Positions 33,610 through 42,268 of a DNA stretch of 64,000 nt are shown here, in pieces. Source of the DNA: Actinoplanes sichuanensis (GTDB lineage: Bacteria; Actinomycetota; Actinomycetes; Mycobacteriales; Micromonosporaceae). Position numbers and translations under genes: made by a program. The stretch lies in NCBI RefSeq assembly GCF_033097365.1, contig NZ_AP028461.1:7440001-7504000 (forward strand), in the 5' to 3' direction. How positions within the stretch are numbered: position 1 is the first letter of the stretch; the number at the start of each line of letters is the position of its first letter. Under the pieces are notes generated by a model. That model was not told where the DNA came from. It did no database searches and saw only the letters and a program-made list of their open reading frames with translations.

Positions 33610-34614
33610 ATGACGACGAAGCCGCTGACCGCCGCGAGCACCATCGGCGAGTGGCTGGACCACCCGGAGGGCGGCCCGGCCCTGGGCGAGCTGCTCGCCG
33701 CCGGTGGTGCGGACCCCTCGATGCTGGCCCCGATCCGCAGCCTGCCCCTGCAGCAGATGGTCGAGCTGAGCCAGGGCAAGATGCCGCAGGCCGTGGTCGA
33801 CGAGCTGGTCCTGCGGGTCAACGGCGGGGTCGTGCCGGACGCCGCCGAGGAGTCCGGCTGGAAGGAGCAGATCGTCGCCGGCCGGTTCACCGGGCGGACG
33901 GTGATCGTCACCGGCGCCGCCTCCGGGATCGGCCGGGCCACCGCGTCCCGCATCGTCCGCGAGGGCGGTCGGGTGATCGGCGTCGACATCACCGACGCCA
34001 AGCTGAAGGAGACCGCGGCCGAGCTGGGCGACTCGTTCGTCGCGGTGACCGCCGACATCACCAGCGCCGACGACGTGGCCCGGGTGGTGGCCACCGCCGG
34101 TGACCGGATCGACGGGCTGGCCAACGTGGCCGGGGTGGTCGACGACTTCAGCCCGATCCACGAGACCTCGGACGCGGTCTGGGAGAAGGTGTTCGCGGTC
34201 AACGTCGACGGGCTCTTCCGGCTGACCCGCGCGGTGGTCCCGGCCATGCTGGCGGCCGGGCGCGGCGCGATCGTCAACATCGCGTCGGAGGCCGGGCTGC
34301 GCGGCAACGCGGCCGGGGTCGCCTACACCGCGTCCAAGCACGCGGTCATCGGCATCACCAAGAACGTCGCCTTCATGTACGGCCGGCAGGGCGTCCGGAC
34401 CAACGCGGTGGCGCCCGGCGGCGTGGCCACCGGGATGGCCCCGACCAGCCAGTCCGAGTTCGGCCGCGAGCGTACCGGCCCGTTCCTGCAGCTCATCCCC
34501 GGTGTGGCGCTGGCCGAGCACCTGGCCGCGTCGATCACCTTCCTGCTGAGCGACGACGGCGTGAACCTCAACGGGGTGGTGCTGCCGTCGGACGGTGGCT
34601 GGTCGGTCCAGTAG
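33610..34614 (+). CDS. Short-chain dehydrogenase with extra N-terminal helical domain
   Basis: NAD(P)-dependent oxidoreductase, 334 residues. The SDR part begins about residue 94: cofactor motif TGAASGIG (about 100-107), NVAGVV for the NAG motif, catalytic Ser near 226 (NIASEAG), Tyr239 and Lys243 (YTASK). About 90 residues precede it (TIGEWLDHPEGG to VVDELVLRVNGG), a small helical module also seen at the ends of some GH3 glucosidases. Substrate unknown. ATG 33610 follows a GAAGGGACC site. Its last 47 bases overlap the 3' end of the convergent TetR gene. Confidence 0.88.
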   Translation: MTTKPLTAASTIGEWLDHPEGGPALGELLAAGGADPSMLAPIRSLPLQQMVELSQGKMPQAVVDELVLRVNGGVVPDAAEESGWKEQIVAGRFTGRTVIVTGAASGIGRATASRIVREGGRVIGVDITDAKLKETAAELGDSFVAVTADITSADDVARVVATAGDRIDGLANVAGVVDDFSPIHETSDAVWEKVFAVNVDGLFRLTRAVVPAMLAAGRGAIVNIASEAGLRGNAAGVAYTASKHAVIGITKNVAFMYGRQGVRTNAVAPGGVATGMAPTSQSEFGRERTGPFLQLIPGVALAEHLAASITFLLSDDGVNLNGVVLPSDGGWSVQ

Positions 34615-35155
34615 GGCCGGCGAGGGCCTGCTGGAGCAGCGCGCCGTAGTGGGCGATCAGGTCCGCACGGTCGGCCGACACCAGGCCCTCGTCCTCCACC
34701 ACCCACAGGGCGTAGAGCAGCCCGCCGACCAGAGACGCGGCGATCCGCGCCCGGACGTCCGCGTCCGGGCCGGAGAGCCGGGCCCGCACCGGCTCGACGA
34801 AGCTGCGCTCGTGGATGGCCTGCAGACGCATCTTGATCTGGGCCTCGTTGCTGCCCCGGACGAGCGCGAGATAGACCCCGCGGATGTCGTCGTCGGAGAG
34901 CAGCACCTCGATAAAACGCTCACCGAACCGCTCCAGCGGGACGTCGAGCAGCGGCTCGTCGTCGATGGTGAACTGCATGGTGTCCAGGAAGAGCAACTCC
35001 TTGGTGCCGAAGTGCCGGATCACCAGTGCCGGGTTCGTCACCGCCTGGGCGGCGATGTCCCGAACCGAGGTCCGCGCGAAACCACGCTCCCGGAACAGAC
35101 TGGCCGCGGCGGCACGAATCTCCGCGCGAGTCGCCTCGCCGCTGCGCCTGACCAT
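34568..35155 (-). CDS. TetR-family regulator
   Basis: Repressor-type regulator of 195 residues. N-terminal helix-turn-helix about 10-55 (IRAAAASLFRERGF, TSVRDIAAQA, NPALVIRHFGTKELLF), followed by an all-helical ligand domain. It lies tail-to-tail with the SDR gene with a 47-base overlap. It may act on the palindrome at 33556-33576. The upstream regulator region of its own gene shows no copy of that palindrome. Confidence 0.88.
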   Translation of the reverse strand: MVRRSGEATRAEIRAAAASLFRERGFARTSVRDIAAQAVTNPALVIRHFGTKELLFLDTMQFTIDDEPLLDVPLERFGERFIEVLLSDDDIRGVYLALVRGSNEAQIKMRLQAIHERSFVEPVRARLSGPDADVRARIAASLVGGLLYALWVVEDEGLVSADRADLIAHYGALLQQALAGPTGPTSHRPTAAPPR

Positions 35156-35336
35156 GTCCCCGATCGTAGGCCGACGGTCGCCACACCAGTCTCAGGAGGT
35201 CCTCCGGATCACGTCCGGGTGACCCCTGGAGGCCAAGCCGGACCCGGTCCGAGTTACTTCCCACGAACCTCGCCCCGCCTTTCGAACGTCGTGCTCAGCT
35301 ATGCGGGACACAAGCGACGTAACGGAAAGGTCTGAC

Positions 35337-36053
35337 ATGCGAAAAACCACTCAAGGACTGATCACCGCCTGCGCCGGCCTGGTGGCCGGAGCCGCGTTCG
35401 GGGCCACGCCGGCGCTCGCCGGTCCGGGCTGGTGGCCGCCCGGTCACGTCCTCGGCTACTACAACACGCTGAGCGACTGTGGCGGCTACGCGTCCTCGCT
35501 GTCGCTGTGGGATGCCGACTACGACTGCGACTACCAAGCCCAGAGGGTCGGTACGCCATACGTGCTCGTCATCCAGAGACCGGTGCAGATCGTCCAGCCG
35601 GCGCAACCGGTGGTGGACTACGAGCCCGCGCCGGTAGCCGAGGAGCCGACCGGTGGCGCTCTCGCCGCCGAGAAGCCGGCCAAGCCGGCCAAGGCGCACA
35701 AGGCGAACAAGGCGAACAAGGGGCACAAGGCCCACAAGGCGACCAAGGGCCAGGCCATGTCCGAGGAACCGGCGGTCGCCGAGGAACCGGGAGTCGCCGA
35801 GGAACCGGCCTACGACGGCAACCAGTGTGTCAACGTGGCGTCGACCTGTGGCGGCGGCGCCGGCGTGCTGGCCGTGCCGATGTCCGCACCGGTCGGGGTC
35901 GTGCCGCTGGGCGGCCCGGTCGTCGTCGGTGGCCCCTACGTCCGTCCGTGGGGCGGGGTCGGCCCGTGGGGCGGATACGGGCACCGCGGCCCGTGGGGCC
36001 ACGGTCTCGGTCACGGTCACGGTCACGGTCACGGTCACGGCCCCTGGCACTGA
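35337..36053 (+). CDS. Secreted low-complexity protein with Lys/His-rich repeats
   Basis: I do not recognise this protein as a family. It has 238 residues: signal peptide about 1-28 (LITACAGLVAGAAFGATPALA), a short Cys-containing domain (about 30-75; Cys pair in LSDCGGY and DYDCDY), an Ala/Lys segment with HKANKANKGHKAHK (about 115-135), EEPxVAEEP repeats (about 140-157), another Cys pair (NQCVNVASTCGGG), and a Gly/Pro/Trp/His tail ending in five Gly-His pairs. ATG 35337 has AAAGG upstream. The composition suggests a cell-wall or extracellular protein able to bind metal and polyanions; that is inference. Single gene, followed by a strong hairpin. Confidence 0.8.
   Translation: MRKTTQGLITACAGLVAGAAFGATPALAGPGWWPPGHVLGYYNTLSDCGGYASSLSLWDADYDCDYQAQRVGTPYVLVIQRPVQIVQPAQPVVDYEPAPVAEEPTGGALAAEKPAKPAKAHKANKANKGHKAHKATKGQAMSEEPAVAEEPGVAEEPAYDGNQCVNVASTCGGGAGVLAVPMSAPVGVVPLGGPVVVGGPYVRPWGGVGPWGGYGHRGPWGHGLGHGHGHGHGHGPWH
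36009..36038 (+). repeat. GGTCAC hexamer repeat coding Gly-His
   Basis: Five perfect tandem GGTCAC copies that encode the C-terminal Gly-His run of the secreted protein. The repeat is in frame and could expand or contract without breaking the gene. Confidence 0.85.
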
Positions 36054-36073
36054 GCCGATTCCTGGAGAACCGC

Positions 36074-36100
36074 GGCGGCCGGGCTTGAAGCCCGGCCGCC
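36074..36100. terminator. Terminator hairpin between convergent genes
   Basis: Perfect 12-base-pair stem GGCGGCCGGGCT with a 3-base loop (TGA), 20 bases after the secreted-protein stop and 11 bases from the stop of the beta-grasp gene. TTCG follows but no long T-run. Likely serves both genes. Confidence 0.7.
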
Positions 36101-36111
36101 TTCGCGTCCCC

Positions 36112-36408
36112 TCAGCCCCCGGCCATCGCCCCGACCACCAGGAACGGCTCCTCGCCCTGCGCCACCCGGTCCGGCAGCGCCGCGTCCGGCGGCTCGTTGG
36201 ACAGGTCCTCCTCGCAGGCGAAGAACCGCACCAGTGCCCGCCGCTTGCCGGTCCCCCGGTCCCGCATCGTGCCGACGAGCATCGGGAACTTCGCCTCCAC
36301 GGCGTCGAGCACATGCCGCTGGGTCACCTCGCCCGGCACCTCCACCCGCACCTCCCCGGTCACGTGGGCCAGGGTGCGCAGGTGCGGCGGGAGGATCACC
36401 CGAATCAC
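36112..36408 (-). CDS. MoaD/ThiS-like beta-grasp protein ending in Gly-Gly
   Basis: Small protein of 98 residues with a ubiquitin-like beta-grasp pattern ([42 protein letters not shown]). It ends in a free Gly-Gly, the C-terminus that MoaD and ThiS carry for activation by an E1-like enzyme and sulfur transfer. No E1-like or molybdopterin/thiazole gene is next to it. Its ATG overlaps the BNR gene stop (36405-36408), so it is made with the propeller protein. Such BNR-MoaD/ThiS pairs are, as far as I recall, common in bacteria without an assigned function. Confidence 0.85.
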   Translation of the reverse strand: MIRVILPPHLRTLAHVTGEVRVEVPGEVTQRHVLDAVEAKFPMLVGTMRDRGTGKRRALVRFFACEEDLSNEPPDAALPDRVAQGEEPFLVVGAMAGG

Positions 36409-37520
36409 GGAAGCACCTGCGCTTCCACCGAGCAGATCGGCGGCAGGTCACTGACCAGGGCCTTCCAGGTGTCGCCGCTGTCCGCCGAGCCGTACACCTG
36501 ACCGGCGCTGGTGCCGAAGTAGACGCCGCACTCGTCGAGCGTGTCCACCGCCATCGCGTCCCGCAGGACGTTCACGTAGCAGTGCTCCTGCGGCAGCCCC
36601 ACGGTCAGCGGCTCCCACTGTTCACCACCGGTCCGGCTGCGGTAGACCCGCAGCTTCCCGTCCATCACGTAGTGCAGCGAGTCGCTGGTGATCGGCACGA
36701 CGTAGATCGTCTCCGGCTCATGGGCGTGCACCGCGATCGGGAATCCGAAGTCGGTCGGCAGGTCGCCGCTGATCTCCCGCCAGTTGTCACCGGCGTCGTC
36801 GGAGCGCATCACGTCCCAGTGTTTCTGCATGAACAGGGTGTCCGGCCGGGACGGGTGCTGGGCGATCCGGTGCACGCAGTGGCCGACCTCGGCGTCCGGG
36901 TCGGGGATGCCGTCGCTGTTCAGGCCCCGATTGATCGGTTTCCAGGTGATCCCGCCGTCGTCGGTACGGAACGCGCCGGCCGCCGAGATCGCGACGAAGA
37001 TCCGGTCCGGGTCGACCGGATCGAGGATGATCGTGTGCAGGCACATGCCGCCCGCGCCGGGCTGCCACTTCGGGGCCGACGCGTGGGTGCGCAGACCGGT
37101 CAGCTCCACCCACTTCTGACCGCCGTCGGTGCTCTTGTAGAGGGCCGCGTCCTCGGCGCCGGCGTAGACCACGTCGAGCTCGGTGCGGGACGGCTCCAGG
37201 TGCCAGATCCGCTTGAACTCCCACGGGCGCGGGGTTCCGTCGTACCAGAGATGGTCACCGACCTCGCCGGCGTAGGTGAAGTCGTGGTCGACCTGCTGCC
37301 AGGTCGCCCCGCCGTCGTCGGACCGCTGGATCAGCTGGCCGAACCAGCCGCCCGACTGCGACACGTAGATCCGGTCCGGATCGACCGGTGACCCGTTGGC
37401 GTGGTAGATCTCCCAGCCGCCGAAGTGCGGCCCGTCGACCTTCCAGTCCTGCCGGGCCGCGTCCGAGGTCAGGATGAACAGTCCCTTACGGGTCCCGACC
37501 AACAATCGAACACCGCTCAT
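36405..37520 (-). CDS. BNR-repeat beta-propeller protein
   Basis: Protein of 371 residues made of sialidase-type BNR repeats: S-x-D-x-G-x-x-W motifs in [36 protein letters not shown] and GSADSGDTW, giving a six- or seven-bladed propeller. It lacks a signal peptide, so it appears cytoplasmic, unlike secreted sialidases, and no sialidase catalytic residues are evident. N-terminus [12 protein letters not shown]. Translationally coupled to the beta-grasp protein. A structural or binding role with that protein is more likely than hydrolysis. Confidence 0.85.
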   Translation of the reverse strand: MSGVRLLVGTRKGLFILTSDAARQDWKVDGPHFGGWEIYHANGSPVDPDRIYVSQSGGWFGQLIQRSDDGGATWQQVDHDFTYAGEVGDHLWYDGTPRPWEFKRIWHLEPSRTELDVVYAGAEDAALYKSTDGGQKWVELTGLRTHASAPKWQPGAGGMCLHTIILDPVDPDRIFVAISAAGAFRTDDGGITWKPINRGLNSDGIPDPDAEVGHCVHRIAQHPSRPDTLFMQKHWDVMRSDDAGDNWREISGDLPTDFGFPIAVHAHEPETIYVVPITSDSLHYVMDGKLRVYRSRTGGEQWEPLTVGLPQEHCYVNVLRDAMAVDTLDECGVYFGTSAGQVYGSADSGDTWKALVSDLPPICSVEAQVLP

Positions 37521-37541
37521 GTCTCACTCCCCTCGAAGTTC

Positions 37542-37591
37542 GCCCGGCCGGTCGTCAGCACCGTCTCAGGGGCGCTGACGACCGGCCGGGC
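37542..37591 (-). terminator. Long hairpin after the chemoreceptor-like gene
   Basis: Perfect 18-base-pair stem (GCCCGGCCGGTCGTCAGC with its complement) around a 14-base loop, 70 bases after the stop of the gene at 37662 and 22 bases before the BNR start. No T-run. Either a terminator of the upstream gene or a leader structure of the BNR transcript. Confidence 0.6.
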
Positions 37592-37661
37592 TCATAGACG
37601 CATCATGCTGTGCCCTGCGTCACTCCGAGGCAGTCTAGGACGAATGTTCGATCGGAAGGGG

Positions 37662-39182
37662 TCAACCCTGTAGCGCGCGGGCCATTTCGGCCTGCTCGGC
37701 GAGCACGTCGTTCATCCGGGCCTGTACGGCGTCCATCTTCCCGATCGTCTCGCTGGTGGTGTGGATGCCGTTGGCGACCGTCTCCGCGCTGGACTGGATC
37801 CCGGCGATCTGGTCGGCGACCTTCTGGGTGGCCTCCGCGGTCTCCCGGGCCAGCTCCTTGACCTCGCCGGCGACCACCGCGAAGCCCTTGCCGGACTCAC
37901 CGGCCCGGGCCGCCTCGATGGTCGCGTTCAGCGCCAGCAGGTTGGTCTGCTCGGCGATCGAGGAAATGATCTTGATGACGTCACCGATCGCCGCCGACGC
38001 CTGCCCGAGCGCCGCCACCTCGGCGGTCATCGCCGACGCGCGGGTCACCGCCTGCTCGGCCACCGTGGTCGCGTCGTCGCTGGCGCTGCGCAGCCGCTGC
38101 ACCGTGTCCAGCAGGTCACGGGCGTTGGCGGCGGCCCGCTCGCTGCCGCGGACCACGTCGAGCCGCTGCGACACCAGCTGCTGAACGTTGCGCAGCGCGG
38201 CCGCCCGCGACTCGGACAGGTCGATGTACTCGGTGGTGAAGAAGTCCATGGTGCCGACGACCCTGTCGCCGCTCATGATCGGGAAGCACACGCCCGAACG
38301 CACCCCGGCCCGCTGCGCGGCGGGCGCCCGAACACAGTCCGTGACCTCCGCCAGGTCCTTGACGAAGACCAGGTCACGGGCCCGCCAGGCACGGCCGGAC
38401 AGACCGACGCCCTCGGCGAACTCGGCGGCCAGGGTGACCCGGCGGAACTCGTCACCGGCCGATCCGGACTCCAGGTGGAACTTGAGCACGTTGGCGTCGC
38501 CGTCGATCTCCCAGTAGGAGCCGTACGCCCAGCCGAACGCGGTCCGCACCGCGTCCAGGGCGGACTTGATCGTGGTCGCGCTGTCCGACGCCGCGCCGAC
38601 CCGGGTGACCACCGTGGTGACCGCCTCCCGGTCGGTGGCGACCTGGCGCAGCTCGGCGGCGGCGACCGCGGCCGACCGGGCCTGCTCGGCGACCCGGGCG
38701 ACGGCCGCGAGCTTCTCCTTACGGGCCGGGTCGGCGTAGATCGGGTTCGGTGAGTAGTACTCGAGGACGGCCAGCACCTCGTTGCCCTTGACCACCGGCA
38801 GCATCATCGCGGCGACCATGCCCGCCTTGGCCGCGGTCTGCCAGCGACGGCATCCGGTGGCCCGCTCCGGTTCCTCGTCGAAGACCGCGACACGGCTCTG
38901 CAGCGCCCTGGTCACCAGCTCGGGCTCGGTGACGCCGGCGAGCTGCGGCTGGAGCGAGCCGCACTCGTGTAGGCGACGCAGCTTGTTGAGGCCGTCCGGG
39001 ACCCAGACCGCGCCGTACCCCATCTTGTGGAACCGGACCATGTTCTCCACGGTGATCCGCCAGGCACTGTCCTCGTCCGTCGCGGTGTCGAGGGCCAGGA
39101 CCAGCTGCTCCAGTGCCTCGACGTCACGCGGGATCGGGCGAGCCGCCTCGACGGTGGCCGCACGTGAACCGAACAACCGCAC
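37662..39182 (-). CDS. Soluble chemoreceptor-like protein with two GAF domains
   Basis: Cytoplasmic methyl-accepting-chemotaxis-type protein, 506 residues, without any membrane segment. Two GAF-like domains (about 20-175 and 190-345; the first with YGAVWVPDG, the second with SYWEIDGDA and [18 protein letters not shown]) precede a coiled-coil signalling domain (about 350-506). The conserved hairpin tip region reads [20 protein letters not shown] followed by [16 protein letters not shown] 39182 has AAGGAG 7 bases upstream. A FliA-type promoter lies at 39225-39252, consistent with expression with the flagellar/chemotaxis set. Works presumably through CheA/CheW encoded elsewhere. Confidence 0.92.
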   Translation of the reverse strand: MRLFGSRAATVEAARPIPRDVEALEQLVLALDTATDEDSAWRITVENMVRFHKMGYGAVWVPDGLNKLRRLHECGSLQPQLAGVTEPELVTRALQSRVAVFDEEPERATGCRRWQTAAKAGMVAAMMLPVVKGNEVLAVLEYYSPNPIYADPARKEKLAAVARVAEQARSAAVAAAELRQVATDREAVTTVVTRVGAASDSATTIKSALDAVRTAFGWAYGSYWEIDGDANVLKFHLESGSAGDEFRRVTLAAEFAEGVGLSGRAWRARDLVFVKDLAEVTDCVRAPAAQRAGVRSGVCFPIMSGDRVVGTMDFFTTEYIDLSESRAAALRNVQQLVSQRLDVVRGSERAAANARDLLDTVQRLRSASDDATTVAEQAVTRASAMTAEVAALGQASAAIGDVIKIISSIAEQTNLLALNATIEAARAGESGKGFAVVAGEVKELARETAEATQKVADQIAGIQSSAETVANGIHTTSETIGKMDAVQARMNDVLAEQAEMARALQG

Positions 39183-39224
39183 GCTGTATCTCCTTGGCCG
39201 ACGCGGAAGAACCGGATACCTCAG

Positions 39225-39252
39225 ATATCGGCCCGCACGCCGGAAGGATGAG
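39225..39252 (-). promoter_or_regulatory. FliA-type promoter of the soluble chemoreceptor gene
   Basis: On the minus strand: CTCA (39252-39249), 16-base spacer, GCCGATAT (39232-39225; seven of eight to GCCGATAA). Transcription would start near 39218, leaving about 36 bases with an AAGGAG site before GTG 39182. The gene downstream is a chemotaxis-type receptor, the expected kind of FliA target. Confidence 0.65.
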
Positions 39253-39254
39253 CC

Positions 39255-40229
39255 TCAATTCCAGGGCACCCACGCGGCGTTGACCAGCGGCGTCTGCCGG
39301 GCCTCCAACTCGCGCAGCAGGATCCCCTCGCGCAGCCCCCACGGGCAGATGATCAGCGACTCGACACCGAGGCGGCGCATCACCTCGTACGCCACGATCG
39401 CGCCGGCCAGGATCTGCCGGGCCCGGTGCGGGGACACCCCCGGCAGGTGCGAACGCTTCGGACTGGGCATCGCGGCCAGCCGCTTGATCCACGGCCGCAG
39501 CGCGGAGGCCCGCAGCTCCCGCGGCACGAACGGGCCGAGCCGTAACGGTGCGGCACCGGCCAGCCGGGCCAGCTGCTGGAAGGTCTTGGAGGCGGCCACC
39601 GACGTGCGCGGGGCCTCCCAGGAGGTGCGGGCCGCGACCTCGGCGAACTGCTCCCGCACGTGCCGCCGCAGCCGCCGCACCGCCCGGGGCGACGGCGGGT
39701 CACCGTCGGTCAGGAACTCCCTGGTCAACCGGCCCGCGCCGAGCGGCAGCGACATCGCCGACTCGGGCAGCCGGTCGCGGCCGAAGGCCACCTCCAGGCA
39801 GCCGCCGCCGATGTCGACCATCAGCATCGGACCGGCCTGCCAGCCCAGCCAGCGCCGGGCCGCCAGGAACGTCAGACGGGCGTCCTCGATGCCGGTGAGC
39901 GTGCCCAGCCGTACCCCCGTGTGCTCGTGCACCGCCGCGAGGACCGCCTCGCGGTTCGGCGCGTCCCGGACCACCGCGGTGGTGTAGGCGAACATCCGGT
40001 TCACCCCGGCCCGGCGGGACTCGTCGACCGCCCCGGCGACCGCGTCGAGCATCCGTTCCAGCGCCTCCGGGCCGATCGTCCCGTCGGCCGGCAGCCGGTG
40101 CGCGAGCCGGGGCCGCCGCTCCCAGGTGTGCACCGGCAGCGGCAGCCCGGACGCCGCCTCGGCGACCACCAGGTTCACCGTGTTGGAGCCCACGTCGAGC
40201 ACGCCGAGCCGCGGCGCCGAGGCGCTCAC
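39255..40229 (-). CDS. Ppx/GppA phosphatase family protein
   Basis: Exopolyphosphatase/guanosine-pentaphosphate phosphatase family, about 324 residues, with the actin-fold phosphate motifs [15 protein letters not shown] (near 9-23) and [15 protein letters not shown] (about 138-152). It hydrolyses polyphosphate or pppGpp; which cannot be told. GTG 40229 overlaps the KdpE stop by 4 bases (GTGA), so it is the last gene of a KdpD-like/KdpE/Ppx operon. Length fits the short actinobacterial form lacking the HD domain of E. coli Ppx. Confidence 0.88.
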   Translation of the reverse strand: MSASAPRLGVLDVGSNTVNLVVAEAASGLPLPVHTWERRPRLAHRLPADGTIGPEALERMLDAVAGAVDESRRAGVNRMFAYTTAVVRDAPNREAVLAAVHEHTGVRLGTLTGIEDARLTFLAARRWLGWQAGPMLMVDIGGGCLEVAFGRDRLPESAMSLPLGAGRLTREFLTDGDPPSPRAVRRLRRHVREQFAEVAARTSWEAPRTSVAASKTFQQLARLAGAAPLRLGPFVPRELRASALRPWIKRLAAMPSPKRSHLPGVSPHRARQILAGAIVAYEVMRRLGVESLIICPWGLREGILLRELEARQTPLVNAAWVPWN

Positions 40230-40894
40230 GGGCGGAACCGGTAACCCATGCCGGGCTCGGTGAGCAGGTGCCGTGGCCGGGCCGGGTCGGCCTCCAGCTT
40301 GCGGCGCAGGCGGGCCATGTACTGCCGCAGGTAGTTCGTCTCGGTCCGGTACTGCGGGCCCCACACGTCGTGCAGCAGGTCCCGCTGAGTGATCAGCTTG
40401 CCCGGATGCCGCAGCAGGTGCTCCAGCAGCTGCCACTCGGTCGGCGTGAGCCGGACATCGCCGGTGATCGTGTGCTCGGCCAGATTGACCTCCCGGTCGC
40501 CCAGGCGCACCACCGGGGCCTCCGCCTCCTCCGGCTGAGAGCGGCGGGTCACCGCCCGGATCCGGGCCAGCAGCTCGTCCACCCCGAACGGTTTCGTCAC
40601 GTAGTCGTCGGCACCGGCGTCCAGGGCGGTCACCTTGTCGGTGCTGTCGGCCCGGCCGGACAGCACGATGACCGGCACCGAGGTCCAGCCGCGCAGGCCG
40701 GCGATCACCTCGGCGCCCTCCATGTCGGGCAGGCCCAGGTCCAGCACGACCAGGTCGGGGTGGTGCTCGGCGGCCGCGCGCAGGGCCGTCGCGCCGTCCG
40801 GGGCGGTGTCCACCTCGTACCCCCGGGCCTTGAGGTTGATCCGCAGTGCCCGGACGATCTGCGGCTCGTCGTCGACGACCAGGATGCGGGTCAT
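40226..40894 (-). CDS. kdpE: KdpE-type response regulator
   Basis: OmpR-family regulator of 222 residues: receiver (1-118) with DDE at 8-10, phospho-acceptor Asp52 in VVLDLGLPDMEG and Lys101 in YVTKPF; winged helix (about 128-222) with the KdpE-characteristic TNYLRQYMARLRRKLE near the recognition helix. In other bacteria KdpE activates the kdpFABC potassium pump, which is not in this window. ATG overlaps the kinase stop (40891-40894), and its own stop overlaps the Ppx start, so all three are coupled. Confidence 0.9.
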   Translation of the reverse strand: MTRILVVDDEPQIVRALRINLKARGYEVDTAPDGATALRAAAEHHPDLVVLDLGLPDMEGAEVIAGLRGWTSVPVIVLSGRADSTDKVTALDAGADDYVTKPFGVDELLARIRAVTRRSQPEEAEAPVVRLGDREVNLAEHTITGDVRLTPTEWQLLEHLLRHPGKLITQRDLLHDVWGPQYRTETNYLRQYMARLRRKLEADPARPRHLLTEPGMGYRFRP

Positions 40895-42264
40895 GCCGGC
40901 TTTCCGGCGGGAAGCGTCAGGATCATGGTGAGGCCGCCTCCGGGGGTCTCGTCGGGGATGAGCGTGCCGCCCATCGCCTCGGCCAGGCCACGCGACAGAG
41001 CCAGGCCCAGGCCCACGCCGGTGTGGTTGTCGCGGTCACCGAGCCGTTGGAACGGCAGGAACACATCCTCCCACCGATCCGCCGGGATCCCCGGGCCGTG
41101 ATCGATCACACGCAACTCGACCACCTCGCCGTGACTGTTTCCGGTCACCGTCGGCGGGCGGTCCGGCGGACTGTAGCGAAGCGCGTTGCCGATCACGTTC
41201 ACCAGCACCCGCTCCAGCAGGCCCGGGTCGGCGTGCACCATCGGCAGGTCGGGCGGGACCCGCACCAGCACCGCACGACCCGACGGGCCGAGGTCGTCCA
41301 GAGCCGCCGGTACGACCTCCTCGGCACCCATGTCGACCGCGGCGACACCGAGCGCCCCGGCCTGCAGGCGGCTCATGTCCAGCAGATTCGCCACCAGCCG
41401 GGCCAGCCGGTCGAGCGACTCGTCAGCGGTGGCCAGCAGTTCCGCGCGGTCCTCGTCGTCGAATGTCACGTCCGGGCTGCGCAGGCCGGCCACCGACGCC
41501 TTCGCGGACGCCAGGGGCGTACGCAGGTCGTGGCTGACCGCGGCGAGCAGCGCGGTCCGCATCCGGTCGGCTTCGGCGAGCACCCTCGCGGTGGCCGCCT
41601 CGGCGGCCAGACGTTCCTGCCGCAAGGCGATCGCGGCCTGCGCGGCGAACGCCTCGACCACCCTTCGATCAGAGGCTTCGACGGTACGGCCGAACAGCGC
41701 CACTGTCAGATTCTGATCAACCCGGACCGTCGCGTCGGCAGTCTCCGCCCGCGACCCGAGCCGACCCACCTCGGCCACCGTCGTCCCCGACTCCACCAGC
41801 GCGACCGTGTCCAGGCCGAACGTCTCCCGCAACCGGTCCAGCAGCGCCGGCAGCGGCCGTTCGCCGCTTAGCACCGCGGTCGCCACCGCCGCCAGCGTGT
41901 GCGCCTCGGCCGACGCCCGCTCGGCCTCCCGGGTGGTCCGGGCGGCCGAGTCGACGACCCAGCTCACCGCCACCGCCACCAGCACGAACAGGGCCAGGGC
42001 GAGCAGATTGTGGCTCTGCGCGACCGCGAACCGGCCGTACGGCGGGGTGAAGAACCAGTTCAGCAGCAGCGTCCCGACGACCGCGGCGAACACCGCCGGC
42101 CGGCGGCCGCCGATCAGCGCCACCCCGACGACGAGCGCCAGGAACAGCAGGATGTCGATGTTCAGCGGCGGCTCCGGCAGCGCCAACAGCACCCCGGTGA
42201 GCAGCGGCAGCGCGATCAGCGCCACCACCCACCCGGCGATCCTCCGCCCTTTCGACAGGGCCAC
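40891..42264 (-). CDS. Shortened KdpD-like sensor kinase
   Basis: Sensor kinase of 457 residues matching only the C-terminal half of KdpD: four membrane segments (DUF4118; about 10-105, with NWFFTPPYGRF), a GAF-like domain (about 125-225), H-box SHDLRTPLAS, N-box NVIGNALRYS, G1 DHGPGIP and G2 GVGLGLA. The N-terminal KdpD domain and the USP domain of full KdpD (about 400 residues) are absent; the gene starts at GTG 42264, four bases after the end of the preceding gene, so no room remains for them. Partner of the KdpE-type regulator. May respond to a cue other than potassium. Confidence 0.88.
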   Translation of the reverse strand: MALSKGRRIAGWVVALIALPLLTGVLLALPEPPLNIDILLFLALVVGVALIGGRRPAVFAAVVGTLLLNWFFTPPYGRFAVAQSHNLLALALFVLVAVAVSWVVDSAARTTREAERASAEAHTLAAVATAVLSGERPLPALLDRLRETFGLDTVALVESGTTVAEVGRLGSRAETADATVRVDQNLTVALFGRTVEASDRRVVEAFAAQAAIALRQERLAAEAATARVLAEADRMRTALLAAVSHDLRTPLASAKASVAGLRSPDVTFDDEDRAELLATADESLDRLARLVANLLDMSRLQAGALGVAAVDMGAEEVVPAALDDLGPSGRAVLVRVPPDLPMVHADPGLLERVLVNVIGNALRYSPPDRPPTVTGNSHGEVVELRVIDHGPGIPADRWEDVFLPFQRLGDRDNHTGVGLGLALSRGLAEAMGGTLIPDETPGGGLTMILTLPAGKPA

Positions 42265-42268
42265 GTGC

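Noticed and set aside
35700..36040. Repeat-rich stretch considered as a CRISPR-like or mobile repeat
   Set aside because: The repeats are short, contiguous and in frame within a secreted-protein gene; there are no spacers.
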